Of a DNA stretch of 64,000 bases, positions 10,417 through 21,939 are shown in pieces. The position numbers and the translations under genes are program-made. Source of the DNA: Cherax quadricarinatus. Taxonomy: Eukaryota; Arthropoda; Malacostraca; Decapoda; Parastacidae. Under the pieces are notes generated by a model that made no database searches, was not told the origin of the DNA, and saw only the letters and a program-made list of their open reading frames with translations. Each line of letters begins with the position of its first letter. Position 1 is the first letter of the stretch. Location: the NCBI RefSeq assembly GCF_038502225.1, contig NC_091391.1:3887214-3951213 (forward strand), in the 5' to 3' direction.

Positions 10417-10552
10417 AGAAATACAATCATTTAAAGAGACATCGTCCTGGTGAGCCACAAGACGCCGCTACCTGGCCTCAACATCTGCTTAATTCCATCT
10501 TGATTTCACCGGAAATGCTTCTTACTTCTTCCACTCTTCCATTTTACGTCAA

Positions 10553-10828
10553 AGCTCGATTACTAGTGCACTTGGCTCACACAATGAGGTCCCTGGTTCG
10601 ATCCCCGGTACGAATGGAAACAGAGCGTGTTTCTTTATGATACCTGCAGTCCATGTTCATCTAGCAGTAAGTAGGTACCTGGGTGTTAGGTGACTGGTGT
10701 GGGTGGCATCCTGGGGACAAAATTAACCTAAGTTGTGGGAAATGCTCCTCATAACCAGGGGTTTTATATAAGTCATTGGTGTCAGCTATGGTCTGTATAA
10801 GTTGTATCTTGAACTGGTAAGAATAAAG

Positions 10829-10912
<84 letters not shown>
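10553..10912 (+). mobile_element. tRNA-derived SINE, (ATT)n-tailed type
   Basis: The head carries B-box 'ggttcgatccc' (about 10.60 kb). The body has 'tgttcatctagcagtaagta' and a single 'gactggtgtgggtgg' module. The 3' region is 'gacaaaattaacctaagt', 'gggaaatgctcctcataacc', 'tcagctatggtctgtataag', then 'aataaagatt' and an (ATT)n tail. Without internal arrays, it is the reference for the inflated copy at 5.97-7.67 kb. Confidence 0.85.
10826..10912. repeat. (ATT)n microsatellite, ~29 units
   Basis: Perfect trinucleotide run forming the 3' tail of the SINE; expanded relative to a usual SINE tail. Confidence 0.95.
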
Positions 10913-11392
10913 TAACAATTAACATTCATGATAATTTTGAGTGACTTTTATACTTAACACCAAACTAACATTCTAGATCAATGACTGTCTCACGAATCAT
11001 TCTTGAGCAGGTGTCACTGTATAATAGACTAATAGATAGATACATATATATGTATAGACTAATCGATACCTATACAAACTCATGGATGGACTAACGAATA
11101 CCTTCAAACACCTGGATACACTAACAGACACCTACAAACACAGGGACCACTAACACCTACAAATAGACTAACACCTGTCAATAGATCAACAAACACCTGC
11201 AGATAGTCTATCTGTAAGTGTTAGTCTAAGTATTCGTTATTCTAACAAACTCCTACAAGTAGATAGACTGATAGATCACCGCAAATCTAGTTTCGTTGAA
11301 GAATTTAGTCATTAAAGTGGAGAACATGGAGTCACAACCACCTCGCCGATTTATGATCACCGGCACAGATTTTTCCCACGCTATTAGTGACT
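10913..11392. other. No identified feature
   Basis: Loose, imperfect repetition of 'actaa', 'cacctacaa' and 'gatagac' motifs around 11.03-11.28 kb suggests a very old eroded tandem region. No open frame or transposon signature. Confidence 0.4.
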
Positions 11393-11848
11393 CTTGCTAG
11401 CCATTAATAAGACTTGCTAGCCACTGGTAAGACTTGCTACCCATTAATAAGACTTGCTACCCATTAATAAGACTTGCTACCCATTAATAAGACTTGCTAC
11501 CCATTAATAAGACTTGCTACCCATTAATAAGACTTGCTACCCATTAATAAGACTTGCTACCCATTAATAAGACTTGCTACCCATTAATAAGACTTGATAC
11601 CCATTTCTAAGACTTGCTACCCATTTATAAGACTTGCTACCCATTAATAAGACTTGCTACCCATTAATAAGACTTGATACCCATTTATAAGACTTGCTAC
11701 CCATTTATAAGACTTGTTACCCATTTATAAGACTTGCTACCCATTTATAAGACTTGTTACCCATTAATAAGACTTGCTACCCATTTATAAGACTTGTTAC
11801 CCATTAATAAGACTTGATACCAATTAATAAGACTTGATACCCATTTAC
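11393..11848. repeat. 20-bp satellite, left block, ~22 copies
   Basis: The unit is 'ataagacttgctacccatta'. Most early units are identical; later units vary at 'gat', 'gtt' and 'attt'. The array is interrupted by retroelement insertions and resumes at 13.66 kb. Confidence 0.95.
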
Positions 11849-11943
11849 TTCCACTAGTGAGAGGGGCTGGGTTTGAGAGGGACCTAACCTTTCAACATCT
11901 GAGTTCTTACCTCTCCTAGTGGCCTACGTCTCACCTCCTGGCG

Positions 11944-11952
11944 CTATAAAAG
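11944..11952 (+). promoter_or_regulatory. TATA-like box in PLE terminal fragment
   Basis: 'ctataaaag' lies ~160 bp upstream of the hammerhead-like block. Promoter activity is inferred only from the motif and from the known promoter role of PLE terminal repeats. Confidence 0.3.
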
Positions 11953-12107
11953 CTCCATCCTGTCACTTCTTCTCCATATTGTTTCATACTATGGAACAAT
12001 GCTCTTCTCCAGACTGAGGGACTGACCACCTCAAAACTTTAAGGGTGATGGACTGATTACATCGTCTTCAAGTATCTTCTGCTTCTATCAACTTTTCTGT
12101 ACTTGAC

Positions 12108-12165
12108 TGAAGAAGCCTACTGTGTAGGCGAAACGTTTCATAATAAAGATACCTAACTGTTGCAT
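12108..12165 (+). ncRNA. Hammerhead-like motif with changed stem II
   Basis: 'gactgaagaagcctactgtg' then 'taggcgaaacgtttc'. The first core box is CTGAAGA, altered from CTGATGA. Stem II here is GCCTAC/GTAGGC, while other copies have GCCAC/GTGGC; both sides changed while pairing was kept. Core mutation makes activity doubtful. Confidence 0.35.
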
Positions 12166-12211
12166 ATGTGTCTTACCTAACAACCTGTCGGTATTTTATA
12201 CCATTTTAATG

Positions 12212-13662
12212 TTCAAGCCTAACCTCCATAGTGGGAAAATTTATGGAATCAATAATTGCCGAGGCAGTTCGTAGCCACCTTGAAAAGCATAAATTAATCA
12301 ACGAATCTCAGCATGGTTTTACAAAGGGGCGTTCCTGCCTTACGAATTTATTAACTTTTTTCACTAAGGTATTTGAGGAGGTAGATCATGGTAATGAATA
12401 TGATATTGTGTATATGGACTTCAGTAAGGCTTTTGACAGGGTCCCACATCAGAGACTATTGAGGAAAATTAAAGCACATGGAATAGGAGGAGAAATTTTT
12501 TCCTGGATAGAGGCATGGTTGACAAATAGGCAGCAGAGAGTTTGCATAAATGGGGAGAAATCAGAGTGGGGAAGCGTCACGAGCGGTGTTCCACAGGGGT
12601 CAGTGTTGGGCCCCCTGCTGTTCACAATCTACATAAACGACATAGATGAGGGCATAAAGAGCGACATCGGCAAGTTTGCCGATGACACCAAAATAGGCCG
12701 TCGAATTCATTCTGACGAGGACATTCGAGCACTCCAGGAAGATTTGAATAGACTGATGCAGTGGTCGGAGAAGTGGCAGATGCAGTTTAATATAGACAAA
12801 TGCAAAGTTCTAAATGTTGGACAGGACAATAACCATGCCACATATAAACTAAATAATGTAGATCTTAATATTACGGATTGCGAAAAAGATTTAGGAGTTC
12901 TGGTTAGCAGTAATCTGAAACCAAGACAACAGTGCATAAGTGTTCGCAATAAAGCTAATAGAATCCTTGGCTTCATATCAAGAAGCATAAATAATAGGAG
13001 TCCTCAGGTTGTTCTTCAACTCTATACATCCTTGGTTAGGCCTCATTTAGATTATGCTGCACAGTTTTGGTCACCGTATTACAGAATGGATATAAATTCT
13101 CTGGAAAATGTACAAAGGAGGATGACAAAGATGATCCCATGTATCAGAAACCTTCCCTATGAGGATAGACTAAGGGCCCTGAAACTGCACTCTCTAGAAA
13201 GACGTAGAATTAGGGGGGATATGATTGAGGTTTATAAGTGGAAGACAGGAATAAATAAAGGGGATGTAAATAGTGTGCTGAAAATATCTAGCCTAGACAG
13301 GACTCGCAGCAATGGTTTTAAGTTGGAAAAATTCAGATTCAGGAGGGATATAGGAAAGTACTGGTTTGGTAATAGAGTTGTGGATGAGTGGAACAAACTC
13401 CCAAGTACCGTTATAGAGGCCAGAACGTTGTGTAGCTTTAAAAATAGGTTGGATAAATACATGAGTAGATGTGGGTGGGTGTGAGTTAGACCTGATAGCT
13501 TGTGCTAACAGGTCGGTTGCCGTGTTCCTCCCTTAAGTCAATGTGACCTGACCTGACTAGGTTGGGTGCATTGGCTTAGGCCGGTAGGGACTTGGACCTG
13601 CCTCGCATGGGCCAGTAGGCCTTCTGCAGTGTTCCTTCGTTCTTATGTTCTTATGTTCTTAT
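12212..13662 (+). mobile_element. 5'-truncated CR1-type LINE
   Basis: Starts abruptly inside the reverse transcriptase, in frame with 'SLTSIVGKFMES', and runs through the C-terminal region and a short 3' UTR ('cctgatagcttgtgctaac' onward) to 'ggccagtaggccttctgcag' and three 'ttcttatg' octamers. The octamer tail and RT sequence indicate the CR1 group. It sits inside the 20-bp satellite, downstream of a PLE fragment. Loose tail copies occur at 0.53 and 1.34 kb. Confidence 0.85.
12216..13484 (+). pseudogene. CR1-type LINE reverse transcriptase, N-terminally truncated
   Basis: Open for ~422 codons from the junction to the stop. Visible RT motifs, counted from codon 12231: 'GFTKGRSCLTNL' (about 29), the catalytic-Asp motif 'YMDFSKAFDRVPH' (about 61), 'SGVPQGSVLGPLL' (about 118) and 'FADDTKIG' (about 149). 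The C-terminal part has 'SLENVQRRMTKMI', 'LHSLERRRIRGDM' and 'VDEWNKLPS', typical of CR1/Jockey-superfamily proteins. The endonuclease and first RT blocks are missing, and the first in-window codons are not a real start, so it cannot be autonomous. The frame is otherwise intact, suggesting recent insertion. Confidence 0.85.
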
Positions 13663-15412
13663 AAGACTTGTTACCCATTAATAAGACTTGCTACCCATTT
13701 ATAAGACTTGTTACCCATTAATAAGACTTGCTACCCATTTATAAGACTTGTTACCCATTAATAAGACTTGCTACCCATTTATAAGACTTGTTACCCATTA
13801 ATAAGACTTGATACCCATTTATAAGACTTGTTACCCATTAATAAGACTTGCTACCCATTTATAAGACTTGCTACCCATTTATAAGACTTGCTACCCATTT
13901 ATAAGACTTGTTACCCATTAATAAGACTTGATACCCATTTATAAGACTTGTTACCCATTAATAAGACTTGCTACCCATTTATAAGACTTGTTACCCATTA
14001 ATAAGACTTGATACCAATTAATAAGACTTGATACCCATTTATAAGACTTGTTACCCATTAATAAGACTTGATACCCATTTATAAGACTTGTTACCCATTA
14101 ATAAGACTTGCTACCCATTTATAAGACTTGTTACCCATTAATAAGACTTGCTACCCATTTATAAGACTTGTTACCCATTAATAAGACTTGCTACCCATTT
14201 ATAAGACTTGTTACCCATTAATAAGACTTGCTACCCATTTATAAGACTTGTTACCCATTAATAAGACTTGCTACCCATTTATAAGACTTGTTACCCATTA
14301 ATAAGACTTGATACCAATTAATAAGACTTTATACCCATTTATAAGACTTGTTACCCATTAATAAGACTTGCTACCCATTTATAAGACTTGTTACCCATTA
14401 ATAAGACTTGCTACCCATTTATAAGACTTGTTACCCATTAATAAGACTTGCTACCCATTTATAAGACTTGTTACCCATTAATAAGACTTGCTACCCATTA
14501 ATAAGACTTGCTACCCATTAATAAGACTTGTTACCCATTAATAAGACTTGCTACCCATTTATAAGACTTGTTACCCATTAATAAGACTTGCTACCCATTT
14601 ATAAGGCTTGTTACCCATTAATAAGACTTGCTACCCATTTATAAGACTTGTTACCCATTAATAAGACTTGCTACCCATTTATAAGACTTGCTACCCATTA
14701 ATAAGACTTGCTACCCATTAATAAGACTTGCTACCCATTTATAAGACTTGCTACCCATTTATAAGACTTGTTACCCATTTATAAGACTTGCTACCCATTT
14801 ATAAGACTTGTTACCCATTAATAAGACTTGCTACCCATTTATAAGACTTGCTACCCATTAATAAGACTTGCTACCCATTAATAAGACTTGCTACCCATTT
14901 ATAAGACTTGCTACCCATTTATAAGACTTGTTAATCATTTATAAGACTTGCTACCCATTTATAAGACTTGTTACCCATTAATAAGACTTGCTACCCATTT
15001 ATAAGACTTGCTACCCATTAATAAGACTTGCTACCCATTAATAAGACTTGCTACCCATTTATAAGACTTGCTACCCATTTATAAGACTTGTTACCCATTT
15101 ATAAGACTTGTTACCCATTAATAAGACTTGCTACCCATTTATAAGACTTGCTACCCATTTATAAGACTTGCTACCCATTTATAAGACTTGCTACCCATTA
15201 ATAAGACTTGCTACCCATTAATAAGACTTGCTACCCATTAATAAGACTTGCTACCCATTAATAAGACTTGATACCTTTTAACAACACTTGATACCTGCTA
15301 TTAAGACTTATTACCCATTAATGAGACTTATTACCTATTAATAAGACTTTCTTCCCGTTAATAAGACTTTCTTCCCGTTAATAAGACTTACTACCCATTA
15401 ACGAGACTTGTC
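13661..15412. repeat. 20-bp satellite, right block, ~82 copies plus eroded edge
   Basis: Same unit as at 11.39-11.85 kb. From 13.66 to about 14.46 kb, units alternate 'gttacccattaat' and 'gctacccatttat', giving a 40-bp higher-order dimer. The alternation loosens after 14.68 kb. The last units (15.27-15.41 kb) are degenerate ('ttcccgtta', 'aacaacacttg'). Confidence 0.95.
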
Positions 15413-15424
15413 AGCCACAGCTAA

Positions 15425-15545
15425 ATCAGTTTTGGTTAAGATTCGTCAGGAAACAGGACAAGTGTTTCCTGACGCGGGTATTAGTCAGATGATGACCCAC
15501 AGCTGGAGCTTTTGGTCATCTGACAGAGACCTTCCACCGGCTTAT
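15425..15545 (+). repeat. Dispersed double-hairpin repeat, copy 2
   Basis: Hairpin 1 is 'cgtcaggaaa' pairing with 'tttcctgacg' across an 11-bp loop. Hairpin 2 is 'gatgacc' pairing with 'ggtcatc' around 'agctggagct'. It ends 'ccttccaccggcttatc'. A small non-autonomous element of unknown class. Confidence 0.8.
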
Positions 15546-15876
15546 CATTCCACATCTTTATAAATAAGATAATAATAATAATCACTGCCAAATCAGCCTA
15601 CGTACACACGTACATATTCCCATGCTTACGTCCGTATATATATACATATATACATGCCTGCATATATGTATATGTATATATGTATATGTAAAAATATATA
15701 TATAAAATTCAATCTGCCTTTTATTAAAAACTTAATTTAAAAGGTACACAAAAATAGCTATGAAGGCCTTTTAATTATATATTTCTGATGCCTTTTTCAA
15801 CTGCATTTCCGAAAAAATCGCTGTATGAATGAGGTTCAGGAGAGAGATGAGTGTACTCATGACACCGTGATAAGCT
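15546..15876. other. AT-rich spacer
   Basis: Contains dinucleotide-like TA/CA repetition with self-complementary 'atatatacatatata'/'tatatgtatatgtat' segments near 15.64-15.71 kb. Nothing else recognised. Confidence 0.45.
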
Positions 15877-16317
15877 TGTATCGTAGCTGGGTTGGTAGCG
15901 CACTCACCTCACACTCTGAGGTCCGGGGTTCTATCCCCGGTACGGATGGAAACATTAGGACGTGCTGCTGCCATTGTTCACCTAGCAGTAAGTAGGTACC
16001 TTACACCTGCTGTCACTGCTCACATAGTAACTAGCTACCTGGGTATTAGTCACCTGCTGTCCCTGTTCACCTAGCATTAAGTAGGTACCTGGGTGTTACT
16101 CATCTTAGAGGTGCTGTTCCTGTTCACCTAGTAGTAAATAGGTACCTGGGTGTTAGTCAACTGGTGTGGGTAGCATCCTGAGGACAAAATTAATCAAAAT
16201 TGTGGGAAATGCTCTGCTTAAACAAGGACTTTCTATATAGTAGTATGTCACTGATGTGAGCTATGGTCTGTATAAGTTGTATCACGTACTTAAATTATAA
16301 TAATAATAATAATAATA

Positions 16318-16397
<80 letters not shown>
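15877..16397 (+). mobile_element. tRNA-derived SINE, (ATT)n-tailed type, with internal duplications
   Basis: Head 'gtagctgggttggtagcgca' (A-box) and B-box 'ggggttctatccccgg'. The body has about four diverged copies of a ~55-60-bp block ('ctgttcacctagcagtaagt' plus 'aggtacctgggtgttag') between 15.97 and 16.16 kb. The 3' part is 'gacaaaattaatcaaaatt', 'actttctatatagtagtatg', 'gctatggtctgtataagtt', then (TAA)n switching to (TTA)n. The duplication is older and more diverged than the 7.05-kb array. Confidence 0.85.
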
Positions 16398-16399
<2 letters not shown>

Positions 16400-16558
16400 T
16401 TTCAACCGAGCCACAGAACGCACTGGTCTGTAAGATTTAAGATTCACTTGCCATGAGTTCAAATCCTACCCGCTCTATGGGCTTAATTTTTAAAGGTGAG
16501 TGTATCTAGAAGTTATGTGACGTCTTGGGGTGTGTTAGAGTTAGAAATAATGAAGTAG

Positions 16559-19266
16559 GAGTGATGAGTATGTATGAGAGTGATGAGTGTGTATGAGAGG
16601 GATGAGTGTGTATGAGAGGGATGAGTGTGTATGAGAGGGATGAGTGTGTATGAGAGTGATGAGTGTGTATGAGAGTGATGAGTATGTATGAGAGTGATGA
16701 GTGTGTATGAGAGTGATGAGTGTGTATGAGAGTGATGAGTGTGTATGAGAGGGATGAGTGTGTATGAGAGTGATGAGTATGTATGAGAGTGATGAGTGTG
16801 TATGAGAGTGATGAGTGTGTATGAGAGTGATGAGTATGTATGAGAGTGATGAGTGTGTATGAGAGTGATGAGTGTGTATGAGAGTGATGAGTGTGTATGA
16901 GAGTGATGAGTGTGTATGAGAGTGATGAGTGTGTATGAGAGTGATGAGTGTGTATGAGAGTGATGAGTATGTATGAGAGTGATGAGTGTGTATGAGAGTG
17001 ATGAGTGTGTATGAGAGTGATGAGTGTGTATGAGAGTGATGAGTATGTATGAGAGTGATGAGTGTGTATGAGAGTGATGAGTGTGTATGAGAGTGATGAG
17101 TGTGTATGAGAGTGATGAGTGTGTATGAGAGTGATGAGTGTGTATGAGAGGGATGAGTGTGTATGAGAGTGATGAGTATGTATGAGAGTGATGAGTGTGT
17201 ATGAGAGTGATGAGTGTGTATGAGAGTGATGAGTATGTATGAGAGTGATGAGTGTGTATGAGAGTGATGAGTGTGTATGAGAGTGATGAGTGTGTATGAG
17301 AGTGATGAGTATGTATGAGAGTGATGAGTGTGTATGAGAGTGATGAGTGTGTATGAGAGTGATGAGTGTGTATGAGAGGGATGAGTGTGTATGAGAGGGA
17401 TGAGTGTGTATGAGAGGGATGAGTGTGTATGAGAGTGATGAGTGTGTATGAGAGTGATGAGTGTGTATGAGAGGGATGAGTGTGTATGAGAGTGATGAGT
17501 ATGTATGAGAGTGATGAGTGTGTATGAGAGTGATGAGTGTGTATGAGAGTGATGAGTGTGTATGAGAGTGATGAGTGTGTATGAGAGTGATGAGTGTGTA
17601 TGAGAGGGATGAGTGTGTATGAGAGGGATGAGTGTGTATGAGAGGGATGAGTGTGTATGAGAGTGATGAGTGTGTATGAGAGTGATGAGTGTGTATGAGA
17701 GGGATGAGTGTGTATGAGAGTGATGAGTATGTATGAGAGTGATGAGTGTGTATGAGAGTGATGAGTATGTATGAGAGTGATGAGTGTGTATGAGAGTGAT
17801 GAGTGTGTATGAGAGTGATGAGTGTGTATGAGAGGGATGAGTGTGTATGAGAGTGATGAGTATGTATGAGAGTGATGAGTGTGTATGAGAGTGATGAGTG
17901 TGTATGAGAGGGATGAGTGTGTATGAGAGTGATAAGTGTGTATGAGAGGGATGAGTGTGTATGAGGGGGATGAGTGTGTATGAGAGGGATGAGTGTGTTT
18001 GAGAGTGATGAGTGTGTATGAGAGGGATGAGTGTGTATGAGAGGGATGAGTGTGTATGAGAGTGATGAGTGTGTATGAGAGGGATGAGTGTGTATGAGAG
18101 TGATGAGTGTGTATGAGAGTGATGAGTGTGTATGAGAGGGATGAGTGTGTATGAGAGGGATGAGTGTGTATGAGAGGGATGAGTGTGTATGAGAGTGATG
18201 AGTGTGTATGAGAGGGATGAGTGTGTATGAGAGGGATGAGTGTGTATGAGAGTGATGAGTGTGTATGAGAGGGATGAGTGTGTATGAGAGTGATGAGTGT
18301 GTATGAGAGTGATGAGTGTGTATGAGAGGGATGAGTGTGTATGAGAGTGATGAGTGTGTATGAGAGTGATGAGTGTGTATGAGAGGGATGAGTGTGTATG
18401 AGAGGGATGAGTGTGTATGAGAGGGATGAGTGTGTATGAGAGGGATGAGTGTGTATGAGAGTGATGAGTGTGTATGAGAGGGATGAGTGTGTATGAGAGG
18501 GATGAGTGTGTATGACAGTGATGAGTGTGTATGAGAGGGATGAGTGTGTATGAGAGTGATGAGTGTGTATGAGAGGGATGAGTGTGTATGAGAGGGATGA
18601 GTGTGTATGAGAGGGATGAGTGTGTATGAGAGGGATGAGTGTGTATGAGAGGGATGAGTGTGTATGAGAGGGATGAGTGTGTATGAGAGGGATGAGTGTG
18701 TATGAGAGGGATGAGTGTGTATGAGAGGGATGAGTGTGTATGAGAGTGATGAGTGTGTATGAGAGGGATGAGTGTGTATGAGAGTGATGAGTGTGTATGA
18801 GAGTGATGAGTGTGTATGAGAGGGATGAGTGTGTATGAGAGTGATGAGTGTGTATGAGAGGGATGAGTGTGTATGAGAGGGATGAGTGTGTATGAGAGTG
18901 ATGAGTGTGTATGAGAGGGATGAGTGTGTATGAGAGTGATGAGTGTGTATGAGAGTGATGAGTGTGTATGAGAGGGATGAGTGTGTATGAGAGTGATGAG
19001 TGTGTATGAGAGTGATGAGTGTGTATGAGAGGGATGAGTGTGTATGAGAGTGATGAGTGTGTATGAGAGTGATGAGTGTGTATGAGAGGGATGAGTGTGT
19101 ATGAGAGGGATGAGTGTGTATGAGAGGGATGAGTGTGTATGAGAGGGATGAGTGTGTATGAGAGGGATGAGTGTGTATGAGAGTGATGAGTGTGTATGAG
19201 AGTGATGAGTGTGTATGAGAGGGATGAGTGTGTATGAGAGTGATGAGTGTGTATGAGAGGGAGTGA
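16559..19266. repeat. 19-bp satellite almost free of C on the + strand, ~142 copies
   Basis: The unit is 'gatgagtgtgtatgagagt', with 'gagagg' and 'gagtatg' as the main variants. The unit has no C, and only one or two C residues are visible across 2.7 kb ('tgacagtg' at ~18.51 kb). The minus strand lacks stops, so frames of 945 and 1670 codons appear; 19-residue repeat proteins in several frames at once show these are artefacts. Confidence 0.97.
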
Positions 19267-19377
19267 GGTTGAGAGCAGTGTGTTGTAACTATCTTGCTTT
19301 CCATTATAACTTGTTCTAAGACAAGCATGTGTGTTGTCACCATGGTTATTATAGGTGTTTATAGCGGAGATGTGGGG

Positions 19378-21715
19378 GAAGTGACTGTTGGAGAGAGGTG
19401 TTGGCTTGATAAGTGACTGTTGGAGGGAGGTGTTGGCTTGACAAGTGACTGCTGGAGTGTTGGAGAGAGGTGTTGGCTTGACAAGTGACTGTTGGAGTGT
19501 TGGGGAGAGTTGTTGGCCTGACAAGTGACAGTTGGAGGGAGGTGTTGGCTTGACAAGTGACTGCTGGAGTGTTGGAGAGAGGTGTTGGCTTGACAAGTGA
19601 CTGCTGGAGTGTTGGAGAGAGGTGTTTGCTTGACAAGTGACTGCTGGAGTGTTGGAGAGAGGTATTGGCTTGATAAGTGAACGTTGGAGAGAGGGGTTGG
19701 CTTGACAAGTGACTGTTGGAGTATTGGGGAGAGTTGTTGGCCTGACAAGTGACAGTTGGAGGGAGGTGTTGGCTTGACAAGTGACTGCTGGAGTGTTGGA
19801 GAGAGGTGTTGGCTTGACAAGTGACTGTTGGAGTGTTGGGGAGAGTTGTTGGCCTGACAAGTGACAGTTGGAGGGAGGTGTTGGCTTGACAAGTGACTGT
19901 TGGAGTGTTGGGGAGAGTTGTTGGCCTGACAAGTGACAGTTGGAGGGAGGTGTTGGCTTGACAAGTGACTGTTGGAGTATTGCCAACACCTCTGTTGGCT
20001 TGACAAGTGACTGCTGGAGTGTTGGAGAGAGGTGTTGGCTTGACAAGTGACTGTTGGAGTGTTGGGGAGAGTTGTTGGCCTGACAAGTGACAGTTGGACG
20101 GAGGTGTTGGCTTGACAAGTGACTGTTGGAGTGTTGGGGAGAGTTGTTGGCCTGACAAGTGACAGTTGGAGGGTGGTGTTGGCTTGACAAGTGACTGTTG
20201 GAGTATTGCCAACACCTCTGTTGGCTTGACAAGTGACTGCTGGAGTGTTGGGGAGAGGTGTTGACTTGACAAGTGAACGTTGGAGAGAGGTGTTGGCTTG
20301 ACAAGTGACTGTTGGAGTGTTGGGGAGAGTTGTTGGCCTGACAAGTGACAGTTGGAGGGTGGTGTTGGCTTGACAAGTGACTGTTGGAGTATTGCCAACA
20401 CCTCTGTTGGCTTGACAAGTGACTGCTGGAGTGTTGGAGAGAGGTGTTGACTTGACAAGTGAACGTTGGAGAGAGGTGTTGGCTTGACAAGTGACTGCTG
20501 GAGTGTTGGAGAGAGGTGTTGGCTTGACAAGTGACTGCTGGAGTGTTGGAGAGAGGTGTTGGCTTGATAAGTGAACGTTGGAGAGAGGTGTTGGCTTGAC
20601 AAGTGACTGTTGGAGTGTTGGGGAGAGTTGTTGGCCTGACAAGTGACAGTTGGAGGGAGGTGTTGGCTTGACAAGTGACTGTTGGAGTATTGCCAACACC
20701 TCTGTTGGCTTGACAAGTGACTGCTGGAGTGTTGGAGAGAGGTGTTGGCTTGACAAGTGAACGTTGGAGAGAGGTGTTGGCTTGACAAGTGAACGTTGGA
20801 GAGAGGTGTTGGCTTGACAAGTGACTGTTGGAATGTTGGAGAGAGGTGTTTGCTTGACAAGTGACTGCTGGAGTGTTGGAGAGAGGTGTTGGCTTGACAA
20901 GTGACTGTTGGAGTGTTGGGGAGAGTTGTTGGCCTGACAAGTGACAGTTGGAGGGAGGTGTTGGCTTGACAAGTGACTGTTGGAGTGTTGGGGAGAGTTG
21001 TTGGCCTGACAAGTGACAGTTGGAGGGAGGTGTTGGCTTGACAAGTGACTGTTGGAGTATTGCCAACACCTCTGTTGGCTTGACAAGTGACTGCTGGAGT
21101 GTTGGAGAGAGGTGTTGGCTTGACAAGTGAACGTTGGAGAGAGGTGTTGGCTTGACAAGTGACTGTTGGAATGTTGGAGAGAGGTGTTGGCTTGACAAGT
21201 GACTGCTGGAGTGTTGGAGAGAGGTGTTGGCTTGACAAGTGAACGTTGGAGAGAGGTGTTGGCTTGACAAGTGACTGTTGGAATGTTCGAGAGAGGTGTT
21301 GGCTTGACAAGTGAACGTTGGAGAGAGGTGTTGGCTTGACAAGTGACTGTTGGAGTGTTGGAGAGAGTGTTGGCTTGACAAGTGAACGTTGGAGAGAAGT
21401 GTTGGCTTGACAAGTGACTGCTGGAGAGGGGTGTTGGCCTGGCAAGTGACTGTTGGAGTGGTGGAGAGAGGTGTTGGCTTGACAAGTGACTGTTGGAGTA
21501 TTGGAGAGAGGTGTTGGTTTGACAAGTGAACGTTGGAGAGAGGTGTTGGCTTGACAAGTGACTGCTGGAGAGAGGTGTTGGCCTGACAAGTGACTGTTGG
21601 AGTGGTGGAGAGAGGTGTTGGCTTGACAAGTGACTGCTGGAGAGAGGTGTTGGCCTGACAAGTGACTGTTGGAGTGGTGGAGAGAGGTGTTGGCTTGACA
21701 AGTGACTGCTGGAGT
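19378..21715. repeat. Composite 32/40-bp satellite with inverted segments
   Basis: Short unit: 'ggtgttggcttgacaagtga' plus 'acgttggagaga'. Long unit: 'ggtgttggcttgacaagtga' plus 'ctgctggagtgttggagaga'. A third version has 'gttgttggcctgacaagtga' with 'cagttggaggga'. Five times (19982, 20208, 20394, 20692, 21062) the array carries 'gccaacacctctg', the inverse of 'ggtgttggc'. The modules form larger higher-order blocks. Minus-strand frames of 780-813 codons are artefacts. Confidence 0.95.
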
Positions 21716-21939
21716 TGGAGACAGGAGTTGGCTTACAGATAAGTGTGTCACTTTTGTAAAAAGGTCAGGTCTTAACAGATAATAAATCATATATTTAACT
21801 ATTTACCCACAATTTGCAAGTGAAACATCAGAATTTAGATGTTTCAGTCTGTCCCAGACCATTATTAAGTAATCACTGATCCCGGAAGGACCGAAACATC
21901 GTCTAAAGAATCCTCTCCAAACAGTGGATTTTCCCAGGT
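21716..21939. other. Spacer with PLE-like motif
   Basis: 'aggaccgaaacatcgtct' at about 21.89 kb resembles the 'ggaccgaaac' motif at 22.75 kb, which I associate with PLE terminal repeats. The two flank the 51-bp array. Confidence 0.35.

Larger units (their letters stand above)
11849..12211 (+). mobile_element. PLE-type terminal repeat fragment with TATA-like box
   Basis: 'cctggcgctataaaagctcc' (about 11.94 kb) is a candidate promoter. Then come two 'gggactga'/'tggactgatta' motifs, the hammerhead-like block (12.11-12.16 kb), 'aataaagatacctaactg', 'ttgcatatgtgtc' and 'gtcggtattttatacc'. No PLE coding sequence follows; a LINE joins directly. It lies between the satellite and the LINE, so the satellite was interrupted at least twice. 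Confidence 0.6.

Noticed and set aside
16506..21790. Minus-strand open frames of 780-1670 codons with SYTLI/THSSL or CQANTSLQ repeats
   Set aside because: They are translations of stop-free tandem units, occur in several frames at once, have no unique domain, and one crosses two unrelated arrays.
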